Shown in pieces: positions 45,633 through 53,594 of a DNA stretch of 56,038 nt. The notes below the pieces were generated by a model. The model saw only the letters and a list, made by a program, of their open reading frames with translations, searched no databases and had not been told where the DNA came from. Each line of letters starts with the position of its first letter. Within the stretch, counting starts at the first letter, position 1. The stretch comes from Dechloromonas sp. Dech2017. GTDB lineage: Bacteria; Pseudomonadota; Gammaproteobacteria; Burkholderiales; Rhodocyclaceae. The DNA lies in the NCBI GenBank assembly GCA_009469585.1, contig SSXW01000027.1, positions 1-56,038 of the forward strand, written 5' to 3'. A program made the translations under genes and the position numbers.

Positions 45633-46682
45633 TTATACGGGGTCGACCGCAGGACCGGCCTCGGCAGCCAGCGTTGCCGGCCGCTCGGCTTCGGCCGGGG
45701 CGAAAGCCGGTTGGGCGTCGCGGGCCGGGGCGCCGAAGGCCGGCGCCGACGACCAGCGTTCGCGCCGCCATTTCTCGCGCTCGCCGTTGGCGCAGAAGGT
45801 CCAGGCGACCAGCCGGCTCTGCTTCTGGCCCTGGGCCATGGCAATGATGCGCGATTCGACGACCCTGGCCTTGTTCAGCGCGGCTTCGATGTGCGGCAGG
45901 TTGGCGGCCTGCGACAGCAGGCTGGTAAACCACATGACGCGTTTGGGAATGTGGGCGCTCTGCTCGATCATGTTCTTGACGAAGGCGCGCTCGCCGCCGT
46001 TGCACCACAGCTCGGTGCCACCGCCGCCGAAATTGAGCCGCGGCTGGGCGGCGCCTTTCTTGGCGCCGGGTTTGCCAAGGTTGTTCCACTTGCGCTGGCT
46101 GACGGCCAGCACCTCGTCGGGCGAGTTGTGGAAGGGCGGGTTGCAGATCGACAGGTCGAAGGATTCGCCGGAGCGCAATAGGCCGGTGAAGATGTTGTCC
46201 CACACCGGCTGGTGGCGCAGTTCGATAGTCCCGGCCAGTTCCGGGTTCTTGGCGATGATGGCGGCGGCGTTGGCCAGCGCCGCCTCGTCGATGTCGGTGC
46301 CGAGAAAGGACCAGCCGTATTCGGCGTGGCCGATCAGCGGATAGACCAGGTTGGCGCCGGTGCCGATGTCGAGCACGCGCACGCCGGCGCCGCCCGGGAT
46401 GTTCTTCTTGTTGCAGGTGGCGAGCAGGTCGGCGACGCTGTGGATGTAATCGGCCCGGCCGGGGATGGGCGGGCACAGGTAGCCGGCCGGGATGTCCCAG
46501 CCCTTGACGCCGTAGTGGTGCATCAGGATCGCCCGGTTGAGCATCTTGACCGCGGCCGGGTTGGCGAAATCGATGCTGGGCGTGCCGGCCGGCGTCGTCC
46601 GGATGTACTTGGCCAGCGCCGCCGAGGTGGCGGTCAGCGCGGCGAAATCGTAGCCGTCGGCGTTCTGGTTGCGGGGGTGCAT
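45633..46682 (-). CDS. rlmF: 23S rRNA (adenine-1618-N6)-methyltransferase, 349 aa
   Basis: RlmF methylates A1618 of 23S rRNA. Diagnostic segments are the opening MHPRNQNADGYDFAAL, the SAM-binding VLDIGTGANLVYPL and the catalytic NPPF in DLSICNPPFHNSPDE. A proline- and alanine-rich C-terminal tail of about 40 residues (AFGAPARDAQPAFAPAEAE) extends beyond the usual end. ATG 46,682 is chosen because family members begin with M-P-R-N and AAGGA precedes it; a longer frame to 46,730 has no support. It is followed closely by psd, probably cotranscribed. Confidence 0.92.
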   Translation of the reverse strand: MHPRNQNADGYDFAALTATSAALAKYIRTTPAGTPSIDFANPAAVKMLNRAILMHHYGVKGWDIPAGYLCPPIPGRADYIHSVADLLATCNKKNIPGGAGVRVLDIGTGANLVYPLIGHAEYGWSFLGTDIDEAALANAAAIIAKNPELAGTIELRHQPVWDNIFTGLLRSGESFDLSICNPPFHNSPDEVLAVSQRKWNNLGKPGAKKGAAQPRLNFGGGGTELWCNGGERAFVKNMIEQSAHIPKRVMWFTSLLSQAANLPHIEAALNKARVVESRIIAMAQGQKQSRLVAWTFCANGEREKWRRERWSSAPAFGAPARDAQPAFAPAEAERPATLAAEAGPAVDPV

Positions 46683-46866
46683 GGCGGTCCTTGGTGTGGC
46701 GCGGGCGAAGCGGGGAGCGGATTGTCCCACGAAAGCCCGGCCGCGACGACCGTCCGGCCATCCGGCAAACGCCTGATTTCCCGAAATTTTCCGGGGCGGC
46801 CGGCGGGAGCGACGCCGGCGCCATCGATGCCGGCGAGCGCGGCCCTTGCCGCAAGGCCGGGCCGAC

Positions 46867-46941
46867 TTTTCGATTTTTGCCGAAAATTCCGGTTCACCGC
46901 AGCGATGCCGCGGTCAACCGGAAAAAGGCGCCAAAATCAGG
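46867..46941. repeat. Dispersed intergenic repeat, copies 4 and 5 in inverted orientation
   Basis: TTTCGATTTTTGCCGAAAA then TTCCGGTTCACCGCAGC (46,867-46,903, orientation of copies 1 and 2), followed by GCGGTCAACCGGAAAAAGGC and GCCAAAATCAGG (46,910-46,941, opposite orientation). The second copy runs into the 3' end of the TPR gene. Two copies face each other, so the pair can fold as a hairpin. Confidence 0.55.
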
Positions 46942-47419
46942 CCATCAGCAGCGTCTCGTCGATCAACGCGGCGATCACCGAGCCGCCGACGCCATCTTCC
47001 GGGTCGAGCGCCAGCACCCGCCTGATCGCCGCCTCGGCACGCTCCGGCCGGCCCAGGCGCAGCTCGATGAAGGCCAGCCCCTTGAGGGCGGCCAACGCGC
47101 TGCCCGGCGCCTATTGCCAGAGCAGCCAGTCTGCCGGCAGCCCGGCCTGGCGGGCGGCGGGCAGGGCCTTGTCGAATTGCCGACAGCGGTTGTAGTGTTT
47201 GACCAGGCAGCGGTGCGCCGGCAGGGTGTCCGGCGCCAGGGCCAGGGCGGCGAGGAAATGGCGCTCGGCCAGCGCCGGGTCGGCGAAATGGGCGGCCACG
47301 CCTTGGTGCAGCAGGTGGTCTACGGCCGGCGGCAGGTGGCCGAAATCGAGTTTGTCGTCTTCGTCGAATGCGATCATGTCGGGGTGCAGGTGGTGGCGGT
47401 GGCGCCATTCAAGCAACAA
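46937..47419 (-). pseudogene. TPR-repeat gene interrupted by an in-frame amber codon
   Basis: From ATG 47,419 the frame encodes a helical TPR-like protein ([31 protein letters not shown]). It meets TAG at 47,113-47,111, right after PADWLLWQ. The same frame then continues for 57 codons of equally TPR-like sequence ([49 protein letters not shown]) to a TGA at 46,937. The uninterrupted product would be about 160 aa. The single stop, with no frameshift, points to a recent nonsense mutation or a sequencing error. The natural 3' end touches a repeat copy. Role unknown. Confidence 0.7.
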
Positions 47420-47461
47420 GCATGCGCAGTTTTTTCAACGACCGTTCGAAAAGGAAATCCG

Positions 47462-47767
47462 ATGTTTCTCGCCATGAATCGCTTTCGCATCGCCCCCGGC
47501 CAGGAGGACGCTTTCGTCGCCCACTGGCGCAACCGCAACAGCTACCTGAGCGAGGTGCCGGGCTTCGTCTCCTTCAACCTGCTGCGCGGCGACACCACGG
47601 CCGAGCGCACGCTGTTCGCCTCGCACACCGTCTGGGAATCGGAGCAGGCCTTCGCCGCATGGACGCAGTCCGACGCCTTCCGCAAGGCGCACATGGCGGC
47701 CGGCCAGTCGCCGCGCGACTTCTACCTCGGCCCGCCGCAGCTCGAACTGTTCGAAGCGGTTCTCTGA
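47462..47767 (+). CDS. Antibiotic-biosynthesis-monooxygenase-domain protein, HmoA/IsdG-like, 101 aa
   Basis: A single ferredoxin-like ABM domain: MNRFRIAPGQEDAFVAHWRN, then PGFVSFNLLRGD, LFASHTVWESEQAFAAWTQS and FRKAHM. It is close to heme-degrading HmoA/IsdG-type and related small monooxygenases (AW..S..F...H). The ATG at 47,462 has AAGGA upstream; longer frames are shadows. It is probably a dimer in the cytoplasm, releasing iron from heme or oxidising a small substrate. It is convergent with nnrS across a palindromic element that begins 3 bases after its stop. Confidence 0.8.
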   Translation: MFLAMNRFRIAPGQEDAFVAHWRNRNSYLSEVPGFVSFNLLRGDTTAERTLFASHTVWESEQAFAAWTQSDAFRKAHMAAGQSPRDFYLGPPQLELFEAVL

Positions 47768-47770
47768 TCA

Positions 47771-47929
47771 GAGCCTGTGAATTATTTGGGCGCGCCCGAG
47801 CAAAGTGTCCAGGCGAGCCCGATCAAGGCGCCAAGCACAGCCATAGCTCGGGCTATGGCGAGCATTTGCAACGCCGAGCGGGCTTGTCTGGGCGCCGGGA
47901 GCGGGTGTGAACAAATATTTCACAGGCTC
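47771..47929. repeat. Long-palindrome MITE-like element, 159 bp
   Basis: Bounded by inverted ends GAGCCTGTGAATTATTTG and CAAATATTTCACAGGCTC (17 of 18 complementary). The inside is a degenerate palindrome centred on GCCATAGC-TCGG-GCTATGGC. It encodes nothing and fills exactly the gap between the stops of two convergent genes. It should fold into one long hairpin, so it may serve as a bidirectional terminator. I recall similar GAGCCTGTGAA elements in other Rhodocyclales genomes, from memory only. Confidence 0.75.
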
Positions 47930-49090
47930 TCAGTGCTCGCGGCCGTCGAGGCGCGGCCGCAGCAGCATGGGGACGACGCGCCAGGCGAGGATGGCGAAGG
48001 CGATCAGCCAGCAGGTCGCCGCCAGGTGGATCCACCCGAGGTAGGCGGCCGGGACTAGTTGCGGCAGCACGACGCGGACGACCAGCGCCAGCAGCATGAT
48101 GTAGAGCACCGCCCGGTCGAGGCCGTCGAAGACCACCTTGCGCCCGGTATGGCCTTTCGAGATGCGGATGATCATCGCCGGGATGACCGCGCCCATGGCG
48201 CCGAAGGTGAACACGTGCACGGAAACCGAGCCGACCCAGACGAAATCGACGACCTGGCCGAGCGCCTCGATCAGCAGCTGGCCGACGATGGCCAGGTAGC
48301 CGATGTACATGATGCCGATGTCGATGCGGGTGAAGGCCAGCTGCGGCTTCCAGTAGAAAAAGCGGACGGCGAGCAGGACGGCCAGGGCCAGCGAGACCGC
48401 TGCGGTCAACGGCCCGGGCAGGGCAAAACCGATGACGAGGACCAGGCCGAGCAGCTTGATCGCCATGTCGAGCAGCGGGTGGCGCAGGATCTGCGCCTGG
48501 AAGGCGGCCTTCATGAAGCCGGTCAGCGTGCGTTCGAGCATGACCAGGAAGGCCAGCCGGAACAGCGCGATGGCCATGCCGTAGCCGGCGGCGAATTCCT
48601 CGCCGGCCAGCATCAGGATCTTGGCGACCATGAAGGCCGGCAGCAGGACGAGGAAGAAAACGTTGTCGCGGTAGCTGTCCTGCTGGCGGTGGCGGATCAG
48701 CGTCCACATCAGCATGGCGATGATGCTGCCCAGGAACAAATGGTTGCTGAGCAAAAAGAGCGGCAGCGGCCAGTTGCCGCCGAAGGCCATGCCGAGCCGC
48801 TCGATCAGCCAGGCAACGGCGAGCAGCAGCAGGGCCGGGCCATGGTAGCCGCGGATATTGACCCAGTTCTTGGTCGAGGTCAGCAGGAAGCCGCCGAGCA
48901 CGGCCCAGCCGAAACCGAAGAACATCTCGTGGGAGTGCCACTGCACCGCCGAGAAGGTGGCGGCCGGGGCCGGCAGCAGGCCGGTGAACATCATTGCCCA
49001 CGCCACCGGGAGCAGCATGCCGCTCAGGCAGGCGAGAATGAAGAAGGGGCGGAAGCCGACCAGCCAGAGAGGGTGAGTCGAGAGGCGCAT
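47930..49090 (-). CDS. nnrS: NnrS family membrane protein, 386 aa
   Basis: NnrS is a multi-spanning haem- and copper-containing membrane protein linked to nitric-oxide tolerance in denitrifiers. The opening HPLWLVGFRPFFILACLSG and the HSHEMFFGFGWAVLGGFLLTSTKNW block with conserved His are typical; about twelve hydrophobic helices follow through FGAMGAVIPAMIIR to the C-terminus. Full family length. It stands alone, with no adjacent nor genes. It diverges from the nitronate monooxygenase gene; the 165-base gap shows no clear FNR/DNR-type TTGAT-N4-ATCAA box. The stop lies at the edge of the palindromic element. Confidence 0.92.
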   Translation of the reverse strand: MRLSTHPLWLVGFRPFFILACLSGMLLPVAWAMMFTGLLPAPAATFSAVQWHSHEMFFGFGWAVLGGFLLTSTKNWVNIRGYHGPALLLLAVAWLIERLGMAFGGNWPLPLFLLSNHLFLGSIIAMLMWTLIRHRQQDSYRDNVFFLVLLPAFMVAKILMLAGEEFAAGYGMAIALFRLAFLVMLERTLTGFMKAAFQAQILRHPLLDMAIKLLGLVLVIGFALPGPLTAAVSLALAVLLAVRFFYWKPQLAFTRIDIGIMYIGYLAIVGQLLIEALGQVVDFVWVGSVSVHVFTFGAMGAVIPAMIIRISKGHTGRKVVFDGLDRAVLYIMLLALVVRVVLPQLVPAAYLGWIHLAATCWLIAFAILAWRVVPMLLRPRLDGREH

Positions 49091-49255
49091 GGCGAGGGTG
49101 GGGGGGACGAGGATCGGAAAGGCGCCAGTTTAACGGCAGAGGCGCCCGGCAAACTTGATTTATCCCGGGCCGGTCACGCATCCGTAGGAACAATGGCGTA
49201 AAATTCAACCCTTGGTCGTGGGCTTACGCTGTCGCGGCTGGTTTCCATAAGGACA

Positions 49256-50515
49256 ATGATGAAGCGTGTGGACGATTTCCGCTTGCGCCTTGGCAAGCAC
49301 GAACTGGTACCGATCATGATCGGCGGCATGGGCGTCGACATCTCGACGGCTGACCTGGCCCTCGAAGCGGCGCGCCTCGGTGGTGTCGGCCACATATCGG
49401 ACGCGATGATCAACACGGTCGCCGACCGGCGCTACGAAACCAAGCACGTCAAGGAAAAGCTCGCCCTCTACAAGGCCAACGTCAAGAACGAGGACAAGTC
49501 CTCGGTCAAGTTCGACCTCGGCCGTCTCGCCGAGGCGACCCGCCTGCACGTCGAGGCGACCATGGCCCGCAAGCAGGGCAGCGGCCTGGTGCTGATCAAC
49601 TGCATGGAAAAGCTGACCATGAACGCGCCGCGCGAGACGCTCAAGGTCCGCATGTCGGCGGCGCTCGATGCCGGCATCGACGGTATCACGCTGGCCGCTG
49701 GCCTGCACCTCGGCTCCTTCGCGCTGATCGAGGACCATCCGCGTTTCCGCGATGCCCAGCTCGGCATCATCGTCTCCTCGGTGCGCGCCCTGCAGCTCTT
49801 CCTGAAGAAAAGCGCACGGACCAACCGCCTGCCCGACTACATCGTCGTCGAAGGCCCGCTGGCCGGCGGCCACCTCGGTTTCGGCATGGACTGGGCGGAA
49901 TACGACCTGGCCACCATCGTCGCCGAAGTCATCCAGTTCCTGAAAAACGAACATCTCGACATCCCGGTCATTCCGGCCGGTGGCATCTTCACCGGCAGCG
50001 ACGCGGCCGGTTTCCTCGAACACGGCGCCGCCGCCGTGCAGGTGGCGACGCGGTTCACGGTGGCCAGCGAGTGCGGCCTGCCGGACGAGGCCAAGCAGGA
50101 ATATTTCAAGGCCAACGAGGAAGACATCGAGGTCAACCAGATCTCGCCGACCGGCTACCCGATGCGCATGATCAAGTCCAGCCCGGGCATCGGCGACGGC
50201 ATCCGTCCCAACTGCGAGGCCTACGGCTACCTGCTCGACGCCAACGGCAAGTGCGCCTACATCACGTCGTACAACCGCGAAGTGGCGGCCCATCCGGAAG
50301 CGCGCAAGGTCAAGGTGTGGGACAAGACCTGCCTGTGCACGCACATGCGCAACTTCGAGATCTGGACCTGCGGCCAGCTGACCTACCGCCTCAAGGACAC
50401 CACCCATCGCCTGGCCGACGGCTCCTACCAATTGCTCAGCGCCGAACACATCTTCAAGGACTACCAGTTCAGCACCGATCAGAAAATCGCCCTGCCGCCG
50501 CTCGTCGGCGCCTGA
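49256..50515 (+). CDS. NAD(P)H-dependent flavin oxidoreductase / nitronate monooxygenase family, 419 aa
   Basis: A TIM-barrel FMN enzyme: IMIGGMGVDISTADLALEAARLGGVGHIS at the N-terminus, DYIVVEGPLAGGHLGFG, and the FMN-phosphate segment VIPAGGIFTGSDAAGFLEHGAAAVQVATRF. A Cys-rich C-terminal extension (KTCLCTHMRNFEIWTCGQL) of about 100 residues goes beyond the basic barrel. It oxidises nitronates or reduces quinones or enoyl substrates; the exact substrate is open. The first of two adjacent ATGs is used, with AAGGA upstream. It is probably transcribed alone. Confidence 0.85.
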   Translation: MMKRVDDFRLRLGKHELVPIMIGGMGVDISTADLALEAARLGGVGHISDAMINTVADRRYETKHVKEKLALYKANVKNEDKSSVKFDLGRLAEATRLHVEATMARKQGSGLVLINCMEKLTMNAPRETLKVRMSAALDAGIDGITLAAGLHLGSFALIEDHPRFRDAQLGIIVSSVRALQLFLKKSARTNRLPDYIVVEGPLAGGHLGFGMDWAEYDLATIVAEVIQFLKNEHLDIPVIPAGGIFTGSDAAGFLEHGAAAVQVATRFTVASECGLPDEAKQEYFKANEEDIEVNQISPTGYPMRMIKSSPGIGDGIRPNCEAYGYLLDANGKCAYITSYNREVAAHPEARKVKVWDKTCLCTHMRNFEIWTCGQLTYRLKDTTHRLADGSYQLLSAEHIFKDYQFSTDQKIALPPLVGA

Positions 50516-50549
50516 TCGCATCGCGCCGCTGGCGGGCGGCGGGATGCCT

Positions 50550-50592
50550 GCGGTCGACGACAAAAATAGTCCAGAATCGAAATGGCAATTTT
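50550..50592 (+). repeat. Dispersed intergenic repeat, copy 6
   Basis: GCGGTCGACGACAAAAATAG, then TCCAGAATCGAAATGGCAAT and TTTC, in the orientation of copy 3. The ATG of the porin gene (50,582) lies inside it, so the repeat forms the translation start region of that gene. Confidence 0.55.
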
Positions 50593-51817
50593 CCCGAATC
50601 CGAGTCGTATCCGGGCCGCTCGCCGTGTGGCCGGCGTCATGCTCCTGCTGGCCTGCTTGGGCGGGTCGCTGCCATCCCGGGCCGATGACGCCAGAGCCTT
50701 TTCGGTGCAGGGCTTCGGGACGCTCGGTGCGGCGCGCACGACCAGCAATGACGTCGAGTTCGTCCGCGACCTGTCGCAGCCGACAGGCATCGGCAATGAG
50801 TGGAGCGCCAAGGTGGACAGCGTGCTCGGCGTGCAGGCGGCGTGGCGCGTCGCCCCCGAGTTCGAGGCCGTCGTCCAGGCCATCAGCCGCTACGGCAGCG
50901 CCGGGAATTTCCGGCCTGAGGTCGCCTGGGCCTTCGTCAAGTACGATCCGGCGCCCAACCTCGCCGTGCGGGCCGGGCGCCTGGGCACCGAGTTCTTCAT
51001 GCTGGCCGATTCGCGCTGGGTCGGTTATTCCTTCCTGACCGTCCGGCCGCCCGGCGACTACTTCTGGTACCTGCCGTTCTACAGCATTCACGGCGCCGAT
51101 GTCGCCTTCACTGTGTCGCTCGGCGACAGCCTGATCCGCAGCAAGGCCTTCTACGGCCTGTCGAACGGGAAGATCCCGCTGGCCGACCAGAAATGGGACA
51201 TCGAGGGTTCGCCGATGGCCGGCCTGTATGTCGAATACCAGTCCGGTCCCTGGCAGGTGCGGGGCAGCTACGCCAACATCCGTTTCGAGAACGACCTGCC
51301 GCTCGCCGCCAATCTCAAGCAGAGCCTCAACTACGACCTGAAGCCGGCCCAGGCGGCCTTCCTGTCCACGCGCAACAAGCTGACCCATTACTACTCGCTG
51401 GGCGTTCTCTACGACAGCGGGCCGTGGCAGGCCCAGCTGATGTTCAATCACATCCGCCAGGGCAGCCATGCGCTGGAAAATTCGAGCGGCGGCTACGGCC
51501 TGCTCGGTTACCGGGTCGGCCAGGTGACGCCCTTCATCGGCTATTCGTGGATCCGTTCCCGCGAGAAAGACCGGCTGGTCACCGGCGATCCCATGGCCGA
51601 CGCTGTCACCGCCTACGTGATGAGCGACTCGCATTCCGACCAGAAGACGACCTTCGCCGGCCTGCGCTGGGATGTCCTGCGCAATGTCGCCGTCAAGGCC
51701 CAGTGGGATGGCATCCGCGGCGACGAAAACTCCTACTTCCCGTACCGGAAGGAAGATCGGGCGCGCTGGGATGGCAAGCTCGACGTCTTTTCGCTGACCG
51801 TCGATTTCATCTTCTGA
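50582..51817 (+). CDS. Outer-membrane beta-barrel porin-like protein, 411 aa
   Basis: A signal peptide (VAGVMLLLACLGGSLPSRA) precedes amphipathic strands typical of a barrel (FEAVVQAISRYG, LAVRAGRLGTEFFML, WQVRGSYANIRFEN, WQAQLMFNHIRQGS, VAVKAQWDGIR). It ends with SLTVDFIF, whose terminal Phe is the outer-membrane insertion signal. The ATG at 50,582 sits in a repeat copy and has no Shine-Dalgarno, which leaves the start uncertain; ATG 50,639 within the signal peptide is an alternative. It is followed after 4 bases by a PstS-like protein, suggesting a two-gene anion or phosphonate uptake unit. The substrate is not readable. Confidence 0.75.
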   Translation: MAIFPNPSRIRAARRVAGVMLLLACLGGSLPSRADDARAFSVQGFGTLGAARTTSNDVEFVRDLSQPTGIGNEWSAKVDSVLGVQAAWRVAPEFEAVVQAISRYGSAGNFRPEVAWAFVKYDPAPNLAVRAGRLGTEFFMLADSRWVGYSFLTVRPPGDYFWYLPFYSIHGADVAFTVSLGDSLIRSKAFYGLSNGKIPLADQKWDIEGSPMAGLYVEYQSGPWQVRGSYANIRFENDLPLAANLKQSLNYDLKPAQAAFLSTRNKLTHYYSLGVLYDSGPWQAQLMFNHIRQGSHALENSSGGYGLLGYRVGQVTPFIGYSWIRSREKDRLVTGDPMADAVTAYVMSDSHSDQKTTFAGLRWDVLRNVAVKAQWDGIRGDENSYFPYRKEDRARWDGKLDVFSLTVDFIF

Positions 51818-51821
51818 CCCG

Positions 51822-52256
51822 ATGAAAGCGCGTCGCCCGCTCTTCCTGTCGGTGTGCTGCTGGCTGCTGGCCATGCCGGCCATGCTGCACGCCGAGCTGG
51901 TGGTCGTCGTCAACGCCCGCTGCGGCGTCGCGGCGATGACGCGCAGCGAGGTGATCAACGTCTTCTTCGGCCGCAACCGCCAGTTCTTCAACGGCATCGC
52001 CGTCGAGCCGGTCGACCTGGCCGACGCCCATCCCGATCGCCAGCGCTTCTACAACAGCCTGGTCGGCAAGGATCTGTCGGACGTCAATGCCTACTGGGCG
52101 CGCCAGGTCTTCTCCGGGCGCATGCCGCCGCTGGCCCGTGTGGCTTCGGCCGACGAGGTCCTGCGCTGGGTCGTCTCGCATCCCGGTGGCATCGGGTTCA
52201 TGGATTCGACCAAGGTCGACGCGCGGGTCCGCGTCGTCTATGAGTTGGGCCAATAA
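51822..52256 (+). CDS. Short PstS-like periplasmic substrate-binding protein, 144 aa
   Basis: Signal peptide MKARRPLFLSVCCWLLAMPAMLHAE, then the pattern VVVVNARCGVAAMTRSEVINVFFGRNRQFFNG...VEPVDLADAHPDRQRFYNSLVGKD. This is characteristic of the small phosphate-ABC-transporter-substrate-binding-like proteins that often accompany porins or sensor proteins. It is half the length of a true PstS. No ABC transporter genes are adjacent, so it may be a signalling or scaffold subunit rather than a transport component. It starts 4 bases after the porin stop and overlaps a possible 34-aa membrane peptide at its end. Confidence 0.8.
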   Translation: MKARRPLFLSVCCWLLAMPAMLHAELVVVVNARCGVAAMTRSEVINVFFGRNRQFFNGIAVEPVDLADAHPDRQRFYNSLVGKDLSDVNAYWARQVFSGRMPPLARVASADEVLRWVVSHPGGIGFMDSTKVDARVRVVYELGQ

Positions 52257-52344
52257 ATTTTTGAGATTGTCATTGAACGTTGAACTGATCGGCATGGTCA
52301 TCATCTTCGTGGCCATAGTGGTTATTGTCATCAAATCGCGATAA
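52240..52344 (+). CDS. Possible 34-aa single-span membrane peptide
   Basis: ATG 52,240, inside the end of the PstS-like gene, opens a frame for a basic start (MSWANKFLRLSLN), one strongly hydrophobic helix (ELIGMVIIFVAIVVIVI) and a final KSR. Placement by overlap with the previous stop fits translational coupling. There is no independent evidence. The sequence could also be a relic of a membrane-anchored sensor that once followed the binding protein. Confidence 0.35.
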   Translation: MSWANKFLRLSLNVELIGMVIIFVAIVVIVIKSR

Positions 52345-52415
52345 CCTGCCGCTATGCTGCGTGGGCAGTGCGTCCTGCACGGCATCGATGAGTTCAACAT
52401 AAAAGGAGACAATCC

Positions 52416-52853
52416 ATGCAAGGAAGAATGATCAGCGACATCATTGCCGGTCGCCCGCTGTTTACCGCAAGCAAAGACATGACGGTCAGAGCTGCCAGTT
52501 GCCTGATGGCCGAAAACCGAATTGGCGCCTTGCTCGTCGTCGACAAGGACAGGATCGTCGGCATCTTTACCGAGCGCGATGTGCTCAACAAGATCGTCGC
52601 CGGTCGGCTCGATCCGGACAAGACCGCATTGTCGGAGGTGATGGTCGGCAATCCGCAGACCATACGCGCCGACAAGCCCCTCGGTTACGCCCTGCAGTTC
52701 ATGTTCGACGGCGGCTTCCGCCATGTGCCGGTGGTCGACGAGAAGGGCGCTCCGCTCGGCATGGTCTCCGCCCGCGACGCGCTGGGCCAGGACATGGTGC
52801 AACTCGAACGCGACCTGCAGTTCCGCGAGCACCTGGAAGAAAACATCGCTTAA
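52416..52853 (+). CDS. Two-CBS-domain protein, 145 aa
   Basis: Two CBS motifs in tandem (ISDIIAGRPLFTASKDMTVRAA...GALLVVDKDRIVGIFTERDV, then LSEVMVGNPQTIRADKPLG...HVPVVDEKGAPLGMVSARD) form one Bateman module, which binds adenine nucleotides such as AMP or ATP. There is no attached enzyme domain. AAGGAGA precedes the ATG. It is cytoplasmic and monocistronic. Its TAA lies in CTTAAG and overlaps the TAA of the convergent truC on the other strand. Confidence 0.9.
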   Translation: MQGRMISDIIAGRPLFTASKDMTVRAASCLMAENRIGALLVVDKDRIVGIFTERDVLNKIVAGRLDPDKTALSEVMVGNPQTIRADKPLGYALQFMFDGGFRHVPVVDEKGAPLGMVSARDALGQDMVQLERDLQFREHLEENIA

Positions 52854-53587
52854 GCCCCGGTCGGGCACCAGCCAAAACGCGCCAGTGTGGCGGCGAATTC
52901 GCCGGACACTGGCGCTTTGATTTCCACCCGCCGGCCGTGCGCGGGGTGGTCGAAAGCCATGCCGACGCAGGCCAGCAGCAGTCGGTGGCAAGCCAGTTGG
53001 CTGGCGAAGAAGCGGTTGTGCCGGCCCTTGCCGTAGGTGGCGTCGCCGATCACCGGGTGGGCGATGTGCTTCAGGTGGCGGCGGATCTGGTGCCGGCGGC
53101 CGGTGACCGGTTCGAGTTCGAGCAGGGCGTAGCGGCTGCTCGGTTAACGGTCGACCATCACTGGCAGTTCGATCTCGGCCAGTTTGCGAAAGCGGGTCAG
53201 CGCCGACTGGGCCTCGTCGCTGCTCGACTCACCCTGGAATTCATAGTCGTCGCGCTGGCGCGACAGCGGATGGTCTATGCTGCCCGCCGCCGGAGGGTGG
53301 CCGCGCACCACCGCCCAGTAGCGTTTGTCTATCGTCCCCGCCTCGAACTGCCGGCCGAGCTGGCCACCGATTTCCGGGCTGAGGCCGAAGAGCAGGATAC
53401 CCGAGGTGCCCCGGTCCAGCCGGTGGGCCGGCCACACCCGCTGGCCGATCTGGTCGCGCAGGATCTGGATGGCGAAACGCGTTTCGTGGCGATCGATTTC
53501 CGAGCGATGGACGAGCAGGTTGGGCGGCTTGTCGATGACGACGATGTGCTCGTCGCGGTACAGAACGAGGAGCGGGGCTTCGGCCAC
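52850..53587 (-). pseudogene. truC: tRNA pseudouridine-65 synthase (TruC) gene broken by an ochre codon
   Basis: The N-terminal part has the RluA-family catalytic motif HRLDRGTSGILLFGL (Asp nucleophile) after VIDKPPNLLVHRSEIDRHE. At 53,146-53,144 the frame hits TAA, just after ELPVMVDR. It then continues unchanged with PSSRYALLELEP, VTGRRHQIRRHLKHIAHPVIG and the C-terminal helix to a TAA at 52,850. The family normally has Tyr at the stop position (YPxSRY), so one TAC-to-TAA change explains it. The truncated 147-aa product lacks part of the RNA-binding core and is probably inactive. The start lies next to a repeat copy. Confidence 0.8.
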
Positions 53588-53594
53588 TGAGTCC

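Noticed and set aside
47111..47113. Programmed readthrough or recoding of TAG in the TPR gene
   Set aside because: No special context or structure is visible after the codon; a mutation or sequence error is simpler.
48059..49201. 380-codon plus-strand frame rich in Asp, Glu, Gln and His
   Set aside because: The composition is what an antisense reading of a hydrophobic protein gives; nnrS on the minus strand is clear.
49205..51997. 930-codon open frame on the minus strand
   Set aside because: It lies antisense to two well-supported plus-strand genes (flavin oxidoreductase and porin). It arises from high GC at third positions, and has low-complexity, non-domain sequence.
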